Source: Zoroaster sp. YZ-2022 (lineage: Eukaryota > Echinodermata > Asteroidea > Forcipulatida > Zoroasteridae). Taken from it: 64,000 nt of DNA. The DNA lies in contig CM055831.1 of the NCBI GenBank assembly GCA_029582265.1, positions 27,962,189 to 28,026,188 of the forward strand, in the 5' to 3' direction. Position 1 is the stretch's first letter. Each line of letters begins with the position of its first letter. The notes below the pieces were generated by a model. The model had not been told where the DNA came from, ran no database searches, and saw only the letters and a program-made list of their open reading frames with translations. Below are positions 25,902 through 37,457 of the stretch, piece by piece. Made by a program: the position numbers and the translations under genes.

Positions 25902-26530
25902 CCAGTTCGCTTCGGATGCCGTGTATACACGCAATTTTTTTTTGTACAGCGTATCGGAGAGCGTCTAAACACGCATTCCGATTTTTGTGTGTGTCACCGG
26001 GAGACTTGTCAACACGCCACATGTGGCGTGCCGTCGTGGTGGCTGATGTGTATACACGCAATCATTTCTCGGAGTCCATGGGGTCACGGTTCGGTGGCCC
26101 CGGACAAAATGCACTGCAAATACTGAACGAGTTCACTCTTTTTGTTGATTTTTGCCTAATCCCTTTATCCAAGACCTGTTCCTTTGACGTACCAGCCAAG
26201 CATTTGTAAAGACGGATTTATATCCATTGTTTACGAGGCATTCGATCTCTCTCCAGGTATGCCGTCTTTTCGACCGGGCGCTGGTCGCTAATAGGCCGTT
26301 GCATCGGAGCTTGCCAACGGTCTAATTGTGCTGAACAAACACAACCGTAATTAAAAAACTAGCCATTTAATTCTCGAAATGTCAATGAGTAAAGGTGTTT
26401 ATTTGGTTGTCCGAACTTAGTTTCATTGACAAAAAAAAATATTAATGGCTAGAAATTTTTTCAGATTTTTCACTGAAAATAAACCTGCACGGGGGACCGG
26501 AAAAAAATAAATATTCCCGACGTCAACTGG
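25902..26530. mobile_element. TTAA-flanked DNA element with CCAGTT ends
   Basis: TTAA occurs on both sides (25898-25901 and 26531-26534). The tips are CCAGTTCGC and GTCAACTGG, giving inverted CCAGTT/AACTGG ends. The interior is GC-richer than its surroundings and has short open stretches but no recognisable transposase. The duplicate is at 41732-42351, with several small indels. Confidence 0.65.
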
Positions 26531-27102
26531 TTAAAGGGAAGGTACAGCATTGGTAATGACATGAACACAAAATGATCAAATTATTATATGACAGCTATAA
26601 CTTGAAATATAAATTATATCTCAAGTACTTGCATTTAAAAAAATGAACAAAATAGAACATTTACTCCAATGTTTTCTGTAAAACTTGGGAAAGTTTTTTT
26701 AAACATTTTTCTCAAGACTTGACTCCACATTAAACTGAAACTGGTTGATTCAAGTACATCTTGGTTCAAAGAGAGAAAGCATCCTTGTAGAAGCAGTGAT
26801 ACCAACATTAAGACTGGTCTTAAACAACCATGTGATCACATCTCAACCAATCAGACGTCCTAAACCTAGTCTAAACTGCCTCTGAGTCATTTATGAATTT
26901 TCCAATTTTCAGGCCAACTAAACCAATTCAACTAAAACAAAGTCCCTTCTTTAATAATTTATGACCTTCTCCCACCATCCTCCTCCAACATTCCCTGCTA
27001 ATCCCCATCATTTCAAATGAATACTCCCCAGTATCATTGTCCTGAGTCATGACTACAACATTTCTTAAAATTACCAACTACTTCTAACAGTTTCATTCTT
27101 AA

Positions 27103-27328
27103 TTAAAGGGACAATATCATCACGATCAACAGGGCATGGAATCTGAGTGCAATGGTTTTAGATTAACTCAGTGACTGAAAATAATATCCACATGATAAGG
27201 TCATATTAACTGTTGCTGCTGCATAAGTGAATCAGTAATTTTCAGTCACTGTGTTCATCTTAAACAAGAACACTGATTCCATGCCCTGTTGAAAATCTGC
27301 TTTGATCATGGCGATACTGTCCCTTTAA
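27103..27328. mobile_element. short palindromic MITE, full length
   Basis: Both tips are present: TTAAAGGGACAATATCATCACG and GGCGATACTGTCCCTTTAA. The duplicate is at 42937-43163. Confidence 0.7.
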
Positions 27329-27815
27329 TAATTAAAATTAGAGAGAAACAAATATTAGTACAAATTCAATATCTGGAATTTTCATTTTAAAATAAAGTAC
27401 ATTTTACCTGCACTAAATCTACATCACAGTGAATTGGTGACACATCACAAACCCAAATATTGGTCAATATCAACATTTGAGAATGAAATAACTCACATTT
27501 GATCATGTTTATTGTAATAATAAAATGATCTATAATTATATTGAGCATAGTTCTATAGCTCCCATAGAGTAAAGAGTCAATGATGTAAGGGTGTAGGGCA
27601 ATGGGTTAAATGGGACTATGAATTTATCACACTGCTCCTATGAGGATTGACCACTGTCAAATCCCGGTCCAAAATCAATAGAAAATAAACAATGTCCTCA
27701 AGAAGCCTTTTATATTTTTAATTTATTTGTTTAAAATTATATTTAATCAAACACTATTTTGCGAACATACATGTACAAATATTACATTATAGTATTTTTA
27801 ATCATATAAAGCCAA

Positions 27816-28470
27816 TTATATATATTAACAATATTTCGCGAAACTAGTTGTTTTCCTTATTTTTAAGCGCTATCCTTTTTAAGAAAGCATTTATGCGCCC
27901 ATTGGATGAATTTTTTAATTACAAGTTCTATAATCTAAAGATGTTACTATTAAAAACTACACTTTTGGTGTTCATATTGGGCACCTTGACCAATACTAAC
28001 ACCATGGAAGAGTTTATACTATGGAATAGTTAACGTCAAGGGTAGGTGCAATTTTATAGTAATTTTAATCCTATAAAGCCAATAGACCTTATGCACATGA
28101 CGTCATTTGAGTAGGGCGCCCTCGGCTAGAGGTCAAAAGAAGGTTGCTTATTGGCCTAATATGTGTGCCGCGCGTGTATAGATGTGCGTTTTCCATTGTT
28201 TCATCATCGTTTTACCTCTAAGATGGCGGCGTGATGACGTCAATGCATAAGGTCTATTGTATATATCAACAATATTTCCTGAAACTAGTTGTTGTTTTTT
28301 TGAAGAGCTATCTTTTTTAAGAAAGCATTTATCCACCCATTTGATTAATTTTTAATTACAAGTTCTATAGTCCAAAGATATTACTTTTAAAAACTACACT
28401 TTTGGTGTTCATATTGGGCACCTCGACCAATACTAACACCATGGAAGAGTTTACACTATGGAATAGTTAA
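27816..28470. repeat. direct 235-bp duplication flanking a MITE
   Basis: About 235 bp beginning TATATATTAACAATATTTC recurs at about 28256-28470, with AACACCATGGAAGAGTTT near both right ends. The 180-bp MITE at 28080-28259 sits between the two copies. Confidence 0.7.
28080..28259. mobile_element. 180-bp MITE with CRE palindromes
   Basis: The terminal repeats of about 25 bp are CAATAGACCTTATGCA...TGACGTCA and TGACGTCAATGCATAAGGTC followed by TATTG. Each contains TGACGTCA, the consensus CRE site for ATF/CREB factors. Next to the right arm is AAGATGGCGGC, a YY1-type motif. The duplicate is at 43886-44065. Confidence 0.8.
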
Positions 28471-30069
28471 CATCACGGGTAGGTAGTTACGATGATCGGC
28501 AGGTTTTACTGGGATGGACCCTCTGCTGTCTATACTCGTCCCGGGTGGTGTCTCTCTCCCTCTCTCAAGTTTATATATCTTCTACTCCAGGTTAAAGGCC
28601 ATCTATAATTGAAATAGATCAACCAAAGCTATCGAAAATATGGGTTTTATAATGCAACAATTTAAATTTTAAAAAATATTTCCTTGTTTGTATTCCTTTA
28701 AACCAAGCTTAAATTCATCTATTCCAGTGTATTGGAACAACTATACTTCTCTTAAATCCACTCAACATCTTGTTTGTTTTTTCTAACATTAAATAATCCA
28801 CAAGGGATATCACCTTATTTTGCGAATCGTTTTCCTTTTGAATCAAAGTTAATACATTTATGTCATAAAGAAAACTGGTTTTTAACTTACGGTTTGTATT
28901 ATTGCAGTGATTGTTGAAGAATCTTGGGTTGGGTATTGCTGCCGCATATAGGGCCAATATGCCCTGCAAAAAGCTGAACGATTTGCCCAAGGTGACTGCT
29001 TCACCTGGCTATGGCCTTTGCATCTGTAATATGCAAGCTGTGGCACAAATCGACTTGTGGACTGTTGGTAGATGGCTAGCAAAAACTGTCAACCTCACTC
29101 TATCAAACTTTCTTCCACACTGCACATTTACACTTTCACTACTTCCCACTATAACTTTTCCTATAACTACATCTCTTACATAACAATTCTAGTATTTAAA
29201 TTAAGCCTCCTTTGCTCACTCTTTCCATTCAAATAAAAGATATCTGGATCATTGGGTGCAGCTACAGTTTCTGCTGCTGTTTTATTGTATACATTCACAA
29301 GATCCTACAGCGCAGTATTATTTAAGTCTACAAAGACTGGGTTTTAACAAAAGGAAACTTTACAAAAGAACTGAACAATACACAACGACAATTAACAAAC
29401 CATGGCCTGATGTAGCCTCACCTTGTTAAACTAAACTAGGGTGAGGTTAGACTACTTTTGACTGATCCATTTTATTTACAGGTAAGTTTTTAATGAGGAC
29501 TAAACCATTTTGTTTAAAGGTAAGTAAAAATAAACATTTCAAAATGGATGTGACAACCACAAACTTATAACAATGCAACTGGATTTAGCAACTCCTGACC
29601 AATGAGAGCCTGACAATGCTGGGCAGTGGTCAGAGCTTTCTCAGACATTTCAAGGAATCAGCCTCACTGTGTCTCAGTGTTTCAACAAGGGCTTTGGTTA
29701 TTATTTACAGAGAAGTCACCTATCAGTCATGAATAGTGCAGTTATCAGCAGTGGTAAAAGTCAGAGAGAAGTTAGTATTTGTATTGTATTAACAAGTGTG
29801 AGTATAATCATATAGCAAGGACCTTACTCTATGGTATAATCTATGGGATACTATCCTGTAGATTATACTCACACTTTACAACACAAGCAGGATACAATAT
29901 TATATACAACATCATGCAACACAGCTGAACTTTCACAATGAAGTTCAATATGCATACGTCATTGAGTCAAACAATTATGGTACACTGTATTCACTGTGTA
30001 CTGTACATATCAGTCAGGTAGACCTATGACCTAATGACTTTGTCATGTACTCTACCAGGAACTGAACTG

Positions 30070-30187
30070 TGTTTGTCAAGCGCCATTTTGTTTGGGATCC
30101 GCCCTAACGTTTCATGTTATATCATATGCTCTGTCAGAAAGTAAAAATTTACTTCATTTTGTGTTCAACTGGCTTCAATAAAACAAA
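30070..30187 (+). promoter_or_regulatory. TRIM gene 2 promoter-proximal region and non-coding first exon
   Basis: The YY1-type GCGCCATTTTG lies at 30080-30090, followed by GGGATCCGCCC. The exon ends at AAACAAA before GTAAAA. The block is conserved with genes 1 and 3, although most of the following intron (after about 30215) is unlike theirs. The second exon starts at 31362. Confidence 0.6.
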
Positions 30188-31361
30188 GTAAAACCACTGT
30201 GAGGTAAGCTAACATTTGTCATGTTTGTTTAGATGTTTGGAGTGACTTCTATGGACAGTGAATATAGTGATTATGATTTTGTTCATCTACTCAGCAGATT
30301 GAGTTTTACCATACGGTACTTCCACATGGTTGTGGGATCATAAAATCCTGTAATGAATGTTGAACTCAGTATAGAAATTCTAATTCAGTGTATGATGTAT
30401 TATCAGAAATTGTCTTCTTGTTGAAACAAATCTGTATGATACAAGTTGAATGTTAGTTGAAACAAATCAGGTCCACATTACACACTGGAGATTAAAGATG
30501 TATCGCCGTGTTTTATCAGCAATTTACTTTTAGAAATAAAAAAAATACTTTGAAATTGGAAATTTAAAAAACAATAGTTGTCCGCATCTTGGTATAGCAG
30601 TAAGAATTTATGAGGGGACCTAACATCAATTAATTTTAGTACATATTTACTGTAAAACCAGGCTTTTTCCTTTCACAAGTAAAATAGCAATGCATAATTG
30701 CTGGAAATTGCTGTTAAAATAACAAATAACACTGGCGATGAATCTTTAAGCACGAACGTTTGAAAATGTTTGGTAAAATTTGAAGAAAATAAGTTTTTAT
30801 ATGAGATATTTATTTAATATTGATTTGTTGTTGGTTCACTAAAGTTTAAAGAAATTAAATAAAACATCAACAATTCTTGTATGTATACCAATAGATGAAG
30901 TGAAAACCTAATCATTGTAATGAATTGAGGATGTAACATTCAATTTCGGTTTCAATCATTCTGTCAATATATGTTTAACTGGATTTTTTGTTAGATGTCT
31001 GGTTTTAAAGTTCACAACTTTGGTGACCCAACACAATTTAAATCTCCAGTATTTTGTCAGCATGAGTACACAATACATCTTTAATATTAACCTTTAATAG
31101 ATGACCAAAACAAGGCTAAATTATTCGAAATTGACATTGAAATTTGTTTTCATGAGAACATGACAAATAATTTGATACTACAGTAAATTTTGTTAAACAA
31201 GATTTATTGAAAAATTGTATCTCAAATGTAATTTGAAGCTTTTTTTCTGAAAGTCAAGTAACCTTTTAAACACTTTTGACAAACTTATTGTTGCATTAAC
31301 TGATGTGAGCCTGACATTGAGTCTGATTTTACATTTCATTCCATACATTATTTATAAACAG

Positions 31362-32665
31362 ATCTATAGAAATGGCTACTTCTAAACCAACATTGGGTTC
31401 AGCTCTAGAGAAAATCAGCAAGGATCATCTTGAGTGCGGTATTTGCAAAGAGGTGTACAGACAACCCAAAATACTGGACTGTGTCCACAGCTTCTGTGAA
31501 AACTGTTTAGATGAATACCACACTACCAAATACAAGGATGCTGTCATGATTCCTTGTCCTTTGTGTCGACGGGAGACTCAACTTCCTACGATGGGTGTTC
31601 CAGGCCTCAAGACCAACTTCTATCTAATTGGTCTTGTTGAGGAGATCACATTGCAACAGAAGTTGGTCAGCTCTGGTAATATACAGCTAATGTGTGAGAT
31701 GTGTGATGAAGAGAATGAGGCTATCCATCGCTGTCTTGACTGTGCACAGAACCTCTGTGCAAACTGCTGTAAAAGACACCCCAAAATCGCTGCATGTTCA
31801 AACCATACCATTGCTACTTTGGATGACTTTATTCAGGGGAAGGTAGCAATAAAGGAGACAAAACAAAAACGTCGTCCAGAATGCCCAACCCATGAGGGTG
31901 AAGTGACATGGTTCTACTGTGTAACATGTGACAAGTTGATTTGCCAAATTTGCACTGTCCTACACCACTGTAAACCACAACATGAGTACATTGAGTATGA
32001 CCAAGCCTCATCCACATATAAACAGTCATTAGCTCAATTCTTTACTCCCCTTGAAGGAGTTCTCAAGAAACTTGAACAATCTCTAGCAACTGCCTCAACA
32101 ATGAAAGACGAATTCGGCATCACAGTTGAAAGAACCATGGCAGAGGTGAAGAACAGAGCTGATGAGATCAGGGCTGAGGTAACAGCTCAAGAGAGTCGTA
32201 TCATTGATGAAATCAAAAACCTCCACAAAGATCATAACAACAAATTGGATGAATATGAGCAAACAATGAGTGTAATCTTACAACAAATACAGCATTCACT
32301 GGAGACCGCCAAAGATGTCACCAACAATTCATCAGATCCTGACTTTCTTGCACTCTATCCCACTATCAGCAAGGACTTGAAATTTCTCAGCAGTCAAAGT
32401 CTTCCCAAGATTGATCACAGGCTTTGTCATCTGAGATTCATGGAGAGTCAGAGGGTTGGTGATATCAATCTTGGCAAGGTGGAGCTGCAGGAACCCAAGT
32501 GGGAGCTGTGTGATGAATTTGGCAAACTGGGAGAATTCAATGGGGCTTGGGGTATTGCTGCTTGTCAACCTGGTGATGAGATTGCAGTGACAGACTACTG
32601 TAACAATAGAGTGGTAATCTGCAGCACCAAGGGACATCAGAAAAGAACCATTCCAATACAAGGAA
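31362..32665 (+). CDS. TRIM gene 2, exon 2: RING, two B-boxes, coiled coil, propeller blade 1
   Basis: This is the most complete copy. ATG 31372 opens 431 codons plus one base. The RING is C3HC4: C22, C25, C37, H39, C42, C45, C62, C65. B-box 1 lies at about 108-145 (C108, C111, C121, C124, C129, C132, H136, H145). B-box 2 lies at about 171-204 (C171, H174, C183, C186, D187, C191, C194, H199, H204). A long helical coiled coil runs at about 212-345. Propeller blade 1 begins at about 385. TRIM proteins of this layout are cytoplasmic E3 ubiquitin ligases that dimerise through the coiled coil. The absence of a filamin domain makes it closer in layout to TRIM56-like proteins than to TRIM2/3. The donor is GTAAGT at 32666. 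Confidence 0.92.
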
Positions 32666-33143
32666 GTAAGTTTCTTATGTACACATTATGCATTCAATAG
32701 CATGTAGTGTAGTACAGTGCATGCTGTGTAAAAACAAGACTGTGGTGCAGTACATTTCATTTCAATTCACTTTTTAATTTTACACGTCAAATTCACAAAG
32801 CTACAAATCCATTAAAACAACAAAATTACAGAAAAATTGGACAGTATCAAAAGATTTATATAAGAAGTGAAAATTCACACTGAACAGAGAAAAAGAAACA
32901 ACAACTGCCCCAGACCAAACAAAGACAATACCCCTGTAGGATTGCAAGTGAACTTAAAGAGATATTCTAAACCACTCTTTAACAAAGACTTTATTCATTG
33001 TTATGACTTATTAGACATCCATAATACCAACTAAAATATCATTTGACTCTCATAAAAAGGTTTTTAGTTTTTAAACAAACATCTATAAATGCATTGGTCC
33101 ATGCGGCTTATTCAGTCAATTTGCAAAAAGAACACACTGCTGT

Positions 33144-33368
33144 TTAAAGGGACAGTATTGTCACGATCAGAGCAGACTTTCAAATGGGCATGGAATTGGT
33201 GTCCTAGTTTTATAAGATAAACACAGTGACTGAAAATTACTGATTCATTTATGCAGCAGCAATGGTAATATGACCTTATTATGTGGGGTATTATGGTAGT
33301 CACTGAGTTAATCTAAAACTAGCATTCTGATTCCATGCCCTGTTGATCATGATGATACTGCCCTTTAA
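33144..33368. mobile_element. short palindromic MITE in gene 2 intron 2
   Basis: TTTAAAGGGACAGTATTGTC and GATGATACTGCCCTTTAA form the inverted ends. It is shared with gene 1 and absent at the same place in gene 3. Confidence 0.75.
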
Positions 33369-34671
33369 GTATGTAAATGCAACACATCAATGGAGGTTCA
33401 ATAAACATGGCATGGGTAGCAGCATCAAGGGTTGTTGTGTTTTCATACTCAGTCAGTCTTCTGTAAGCAACATTGATGGATACTTTTAATTTTTGGGAAT
33501 TCTGCTTAAGATTTAAATTCAGTTATTTGGCAGACAGCAATAGTCAAGAATTTTCACCAGAGTGTGTCTGTTCATCTGTGTTCCAACCAGAACTTTAATT
33601 AATGTTTTCCAGAATTCAAAAGTGAAGTTCCACAGATTTCCAGCCAGTCATACAAGCTTTAAGACGAGATCATGAGTGTGCTTTGTCATTTAAAACAACC
33701 AGTCAAACTTCAATAATTTGTTGCACACATTTTTCAAAAGTTTGCCAAGAAATAACTACCAAAATCCATTTAATGAATTGGTTTTGAACATGCAAGTAAC
33801 AACTCATTGACATACCCTATGCATTGACAGACCAATTGATCATGGCATCTGACCAGTTTAAAGTTACTCTGAATAAAAGCAAACAAAAGAGTACACAAAT
33901 AACTTTATTGGTAATTTCCCATGCTAAATTATCCATTGAATGGTCAAATTTGTCCCTATATTGATGGAAAATCATGACAGATGTTCATGTGTATCAGTAA
34001 ACTGAGCATTAATTGCAGGTATACAATGTACACATACACATAATCTTGATAAGTTTGTTTTCCCTCACTTACACCACACGCTATGCCGCATTGCCACGAT
34101 GTAAACAAAGATTGACATCGGACTTTCCTGATTTTGAGAAAAAAAACTGGTTCAGTATGGCCTTCTAAAGGTTTACTGAAACAGAAATATTCTTGTGGGA
34201 GACTGATAGATTGGATGTTGTAACAACCTCATTTGAGTTTTGTTTCTCTAAAATATATTTCAATCGGAGAAAATTGTTATTTTTTGTCACTGTTCTTTAC
34301 CCCCCTGAAAAAAAGAACAGATATTTTTGTACACATGATTGACAGCATACGGTAGCATCCATCGGGTGTGAACATCACACAGGAGTTATCAAAACTTAAA
34401 TACACATGATGTACATATGCTGTAAATACACATATGTGTGTTAGCAAGTGTGTCAAAAGATCATTGGTGCATTTTCATCTTTGAACAGAATTCAAGTAAA
34501 TTTAGACGCCAAACATACTCCCTATTCATTGATAATTCTGTCAATGATGTCATGTGAAGGGTCTGTGTCACTGACTGTTCTAACCAGCTCTGACAATTTA
34601 ATTTGAAGGTGTAATTATTTATGTTTTGATTTGTAATACTGACAAGCTTACACACATTGTATAGCTATGAA

Positions 34672-35268
34672 TAGGGGTGTGCGTTTTCAGATATATTTGG
34701 AACCGGATACCCCAAATCAGGAAACTTCGGATACTCGGATATTCGTTTTCATTTTTGTTGAAAACATGCCTCCTGTGGTGTACAAATACATGATGTGGGC
34801 GGAAACCATTCGGGAAAAGAATTATGTATTCACATAACAAGCTATAAATTACCCGATCATGATCAGCATGCAATTGCCTCACTAATCCAATTACTGCAAA
34901 CAATTAGGCAAATATTCCCTCATCTGCTGCTGGTGTGATAAGTTGTTTGAAGCAGCCACTGTCAGGCCCTTTGCAGTCTTAATGATTGGATACAATGTAT
35001 CACAAACAGTTGGAGAAAAATATATGGAAAATGTTGGTAAAATACTACAAAGGCTTTATTGGAGTGTAATCTCTTGAATTTAAAGATAATTGTCTGTAAA
35101 AGTGTAAACATTACATTGTTCAAGAGTCACAGATTTCTGTTTGCAACGCTCAAATGTTAAGTCCGAATTTTAAAAATTCGTTTATGGGTAATTGGAACCG
35201 AAAAATGGAACCGGGTAATGACAGTTTCAGTCGGGTATCTGGATACCTGGATACCCGGCACAGCCCTA
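34672..35268. mobile_element. hAT-type element, internally deleted copy
   Basis: The ends and 8-bp duplication (GCTATGAA) are the same as in the gene 1 copy. About 300 bp are missing after AAATACATGA relative to gene 1, with TGAT as microhomology at the junction. Its right terminus seeds the 88-bp tandem array that follows. Confidence 0.8.
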
Positions 35269-36267
35269 GCTATGAAACAATTATATTAGGAGTTTCTACA
35301 GAGTAATGACAGTTTCAGTCAGGTATCTGGATACCTGGATACCCGGCACAGCCCTAGCTATGAAACAATTATATTAGGAGTTTCTACAGAGTAATGACAG
35401 TTTCAGTCAGGTATCTGGATACCTGGATACCCGGCACAGCCCTAGCTATGAAACAATTATATTAGGAGTTTCTACAGAGTAATGACAGTTTCAGTCGGGT
35501 ATCTGGATACCCGGATACGCCGAACAGCCCAAGCTATTAAACAATTATATTAGGAGTTTCTACAGAGTAATGACAGGATCAGTCAGGTATCTGGATACCT
35601 GGATACCCGGCACAGCCCTAGCTATGAAACAATTATATTAGGAGTTTCTACAGAGTAATGACAGTTTCGGTCGGGTATCTGGATACCCGGATACCCGGAT
35701 ACCCGGCACAGCCCTAGCTATGAAACAATTATATTAGGAGTTTCTACAGAGTAATGACAGTTTCAGTCGGGTATCTGGATACCTGGATACCAGGCACAGC
35801 CCTAGCTATGAAACAATTATATTAGGAGTTTCTACAGAGTAATGACAGTTTCAGTCGGGTATCTGGATACCTGGATACCCGGCACAGCCCTAGCTATGAA
35901 ACAATTATATTAGGAGTTTCTACAGAGTAATGACAGTTTCAGTCAGGTATCTGGATACCTGGATACCCGGCACAGCCCTAGCTATGAAACAATTATATTA
36001 GGAGTTTCTACAGAGTAATGACAGTTTCAGTCAGGTATCTGGATACCTGGATACCCGGCACAGCCCTAGCTATGAAACAATTATATTAAGAGTTTCTACA
36101 GAGTAATGACAGTTTCAGTCGGGTATCTGGATACCTGGATACCCGGCACAGCCCTAGCTATGAAACAATTATATTAGGAGTTTCTACAGAGTAATGACAG
36201 TTTCAGTCAGGTATCTGGATACCCGGCACAGCCCTAGCTATGAAACAATTATATTAGGAGTTTCTAT
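35212..36267. repeat. 88-bp minisatellite, about 12 units, built on a hAT terminus
   Basis: Each unit runs GAGTAATGACAGTTTCAGTC through GGTATCTGGATACC and GGCACAGCCCTAGCTATGAA to AGGAGTTTCTACA. It therefore contains the hAT right terminal repeat, the 8-bp target duplication and about 30 bp of host flank. Genes 1 and 3 have one unit only (about 18585-18670 and 52660-52745). Units differ mainly in CGGG or CAGG and in the number of GGATACC steps. Confidence 0.95.
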
Positions 36268-36837
36268 TTCAGCAAACCTTTAAAGTAATTAACCATGAGT
36301 TAATGTGAAATTATCAATTTGATTCAGTTTCCGATGACCTTCTCTTAGAAAGCGGGGAAATCTCTATAACTATGAGTGCATTACAATATCTATTTCTTCA
36401 CTGTCTAATTGCTCTCCTAGTAATACCTCAACAAACATTAAACAAAATGTTTGAATAATAATTTAATGTAGAAACGTTCCACTTAACTGAATTTTCCTAG
36501 ATAAAGAAAGTGGCTCATAACTACATGTTATGCTATTAAAACCTTCATACATTGAAATTATGTGCTATACATGTACTCACTGGCTGTCATCAATTTAAAT
36601 TTAGCCTATTTTATTTTCTGAAACATGACACTGATTGAAATAAATAGTGAAAAATAAATCACGACAGTTCAAAGGTTCAAAGTGAACATTGGCTGTTGTG
36701 AATCCCTTTGTACATGTATAGGCCTTCATGTCAAAATATGTAGAAATATCTTCATTTAATGTTCAGCTCATAAAACATAACACACATAATTGTTATATCA
36801 CTGTGCTGTGTTATCTCTATTATTATTATTTTTCCAG

Positions 36838-37457
36838 ATCCATTTGGCATTACAGCTATACACAATCACTTAGTGGTTGTAGACCGCAGCAACGATGTCA
36901 TCAAGATGTACAACAATGATGGCACACTTGCCTTTGACTTCCACACAGTGCCTCATAGTGAGGTAGGGAAGACAGCAGTGGACCTCGTCAGTGTAGCAGT
37001 AAATAATAAGGGTAACATCATAATAGGTGATGTGAAGAGGATGGTGGTGAGTGAGCACAGCCCCACTGATGGCTCACTCATTCACACTATGCCAGTCAAA
37101 ACAAGACCTTACTTCCTGGCCATTGATAATAATAATAGAGTTGTAGTCAGTGGTTTTGACCAACATCAAGTAGACATTGTTGATAGTAATGGTACTTCAT
37201 TACTCACAATCAAACCAACAATCAATGGTCAGGAAGTTAAATACTGCAATGGTGTATGCTGTGACAGATCAGGCATATACATTGCAGTGTGCAATGGGGA
37301 TAACACTGGTCATATTCACCATTATGATGATGAAGGTAGATTCATCACATGTATAGCTCAGGGTCTGTACTGGCCCAGGGGAATCACATTCACTGCAGAT
37401 GGGCATCAGCTGGTAGCAGCAGACTACTACTCAGTGAAGATATATCACATAATGTGA
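36838..37457 (+). CDS. TRIM gene 2, last exon: propeller blades 2-6
   Basis: The exon follows a polypyrimidine tract ending in TTTTTCCAG and joins exon 2 in phase 1 (GGA A|AT). It encodes residues 432-637 and ends at TGA 37455-37457. Blade starts are visible at FGITAI, VSVAVN, FLAIDN, GVCCDR and GITFTA, each followed by a VVxD/IIIGD/VVVSG-type strand and a turn with DG or NG. With blade 1 this makes six blades, the normal NHL propeller. NHL-type propellers bind RNA or protein on one face, so this part probably selects the ubiquitylation target. A candidate polyadenylation signal AATAAA lies at 37752-37757. Confidence 0.92.

Larger units (their letters stand above)
22404..30010. repeat. large segmental duplication, copy A
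   Basis: This 7.6-kb stretch aligns almost base for base with 38231-47450, including every MITE inside it. The main difference is the LINE insertion in the other copy. It lies between TRIM genes 1 and 2 and has no convincing gene of its own. The frames at 28911-29183 (+) and 28882-29082 (-) overlap on opposite strands. I cannot assign a product to either. Confidence 0.9.

Noticed and set aside
28911..29183. Open frame of 90 codons on the + strand with an overlapping minus-strand frame, repeated at 44716-44988
   Set aside because: Its conservation only reflects the recent segmental duplication. Splice-like sites can be drawn on both strands and no family motif is visible.
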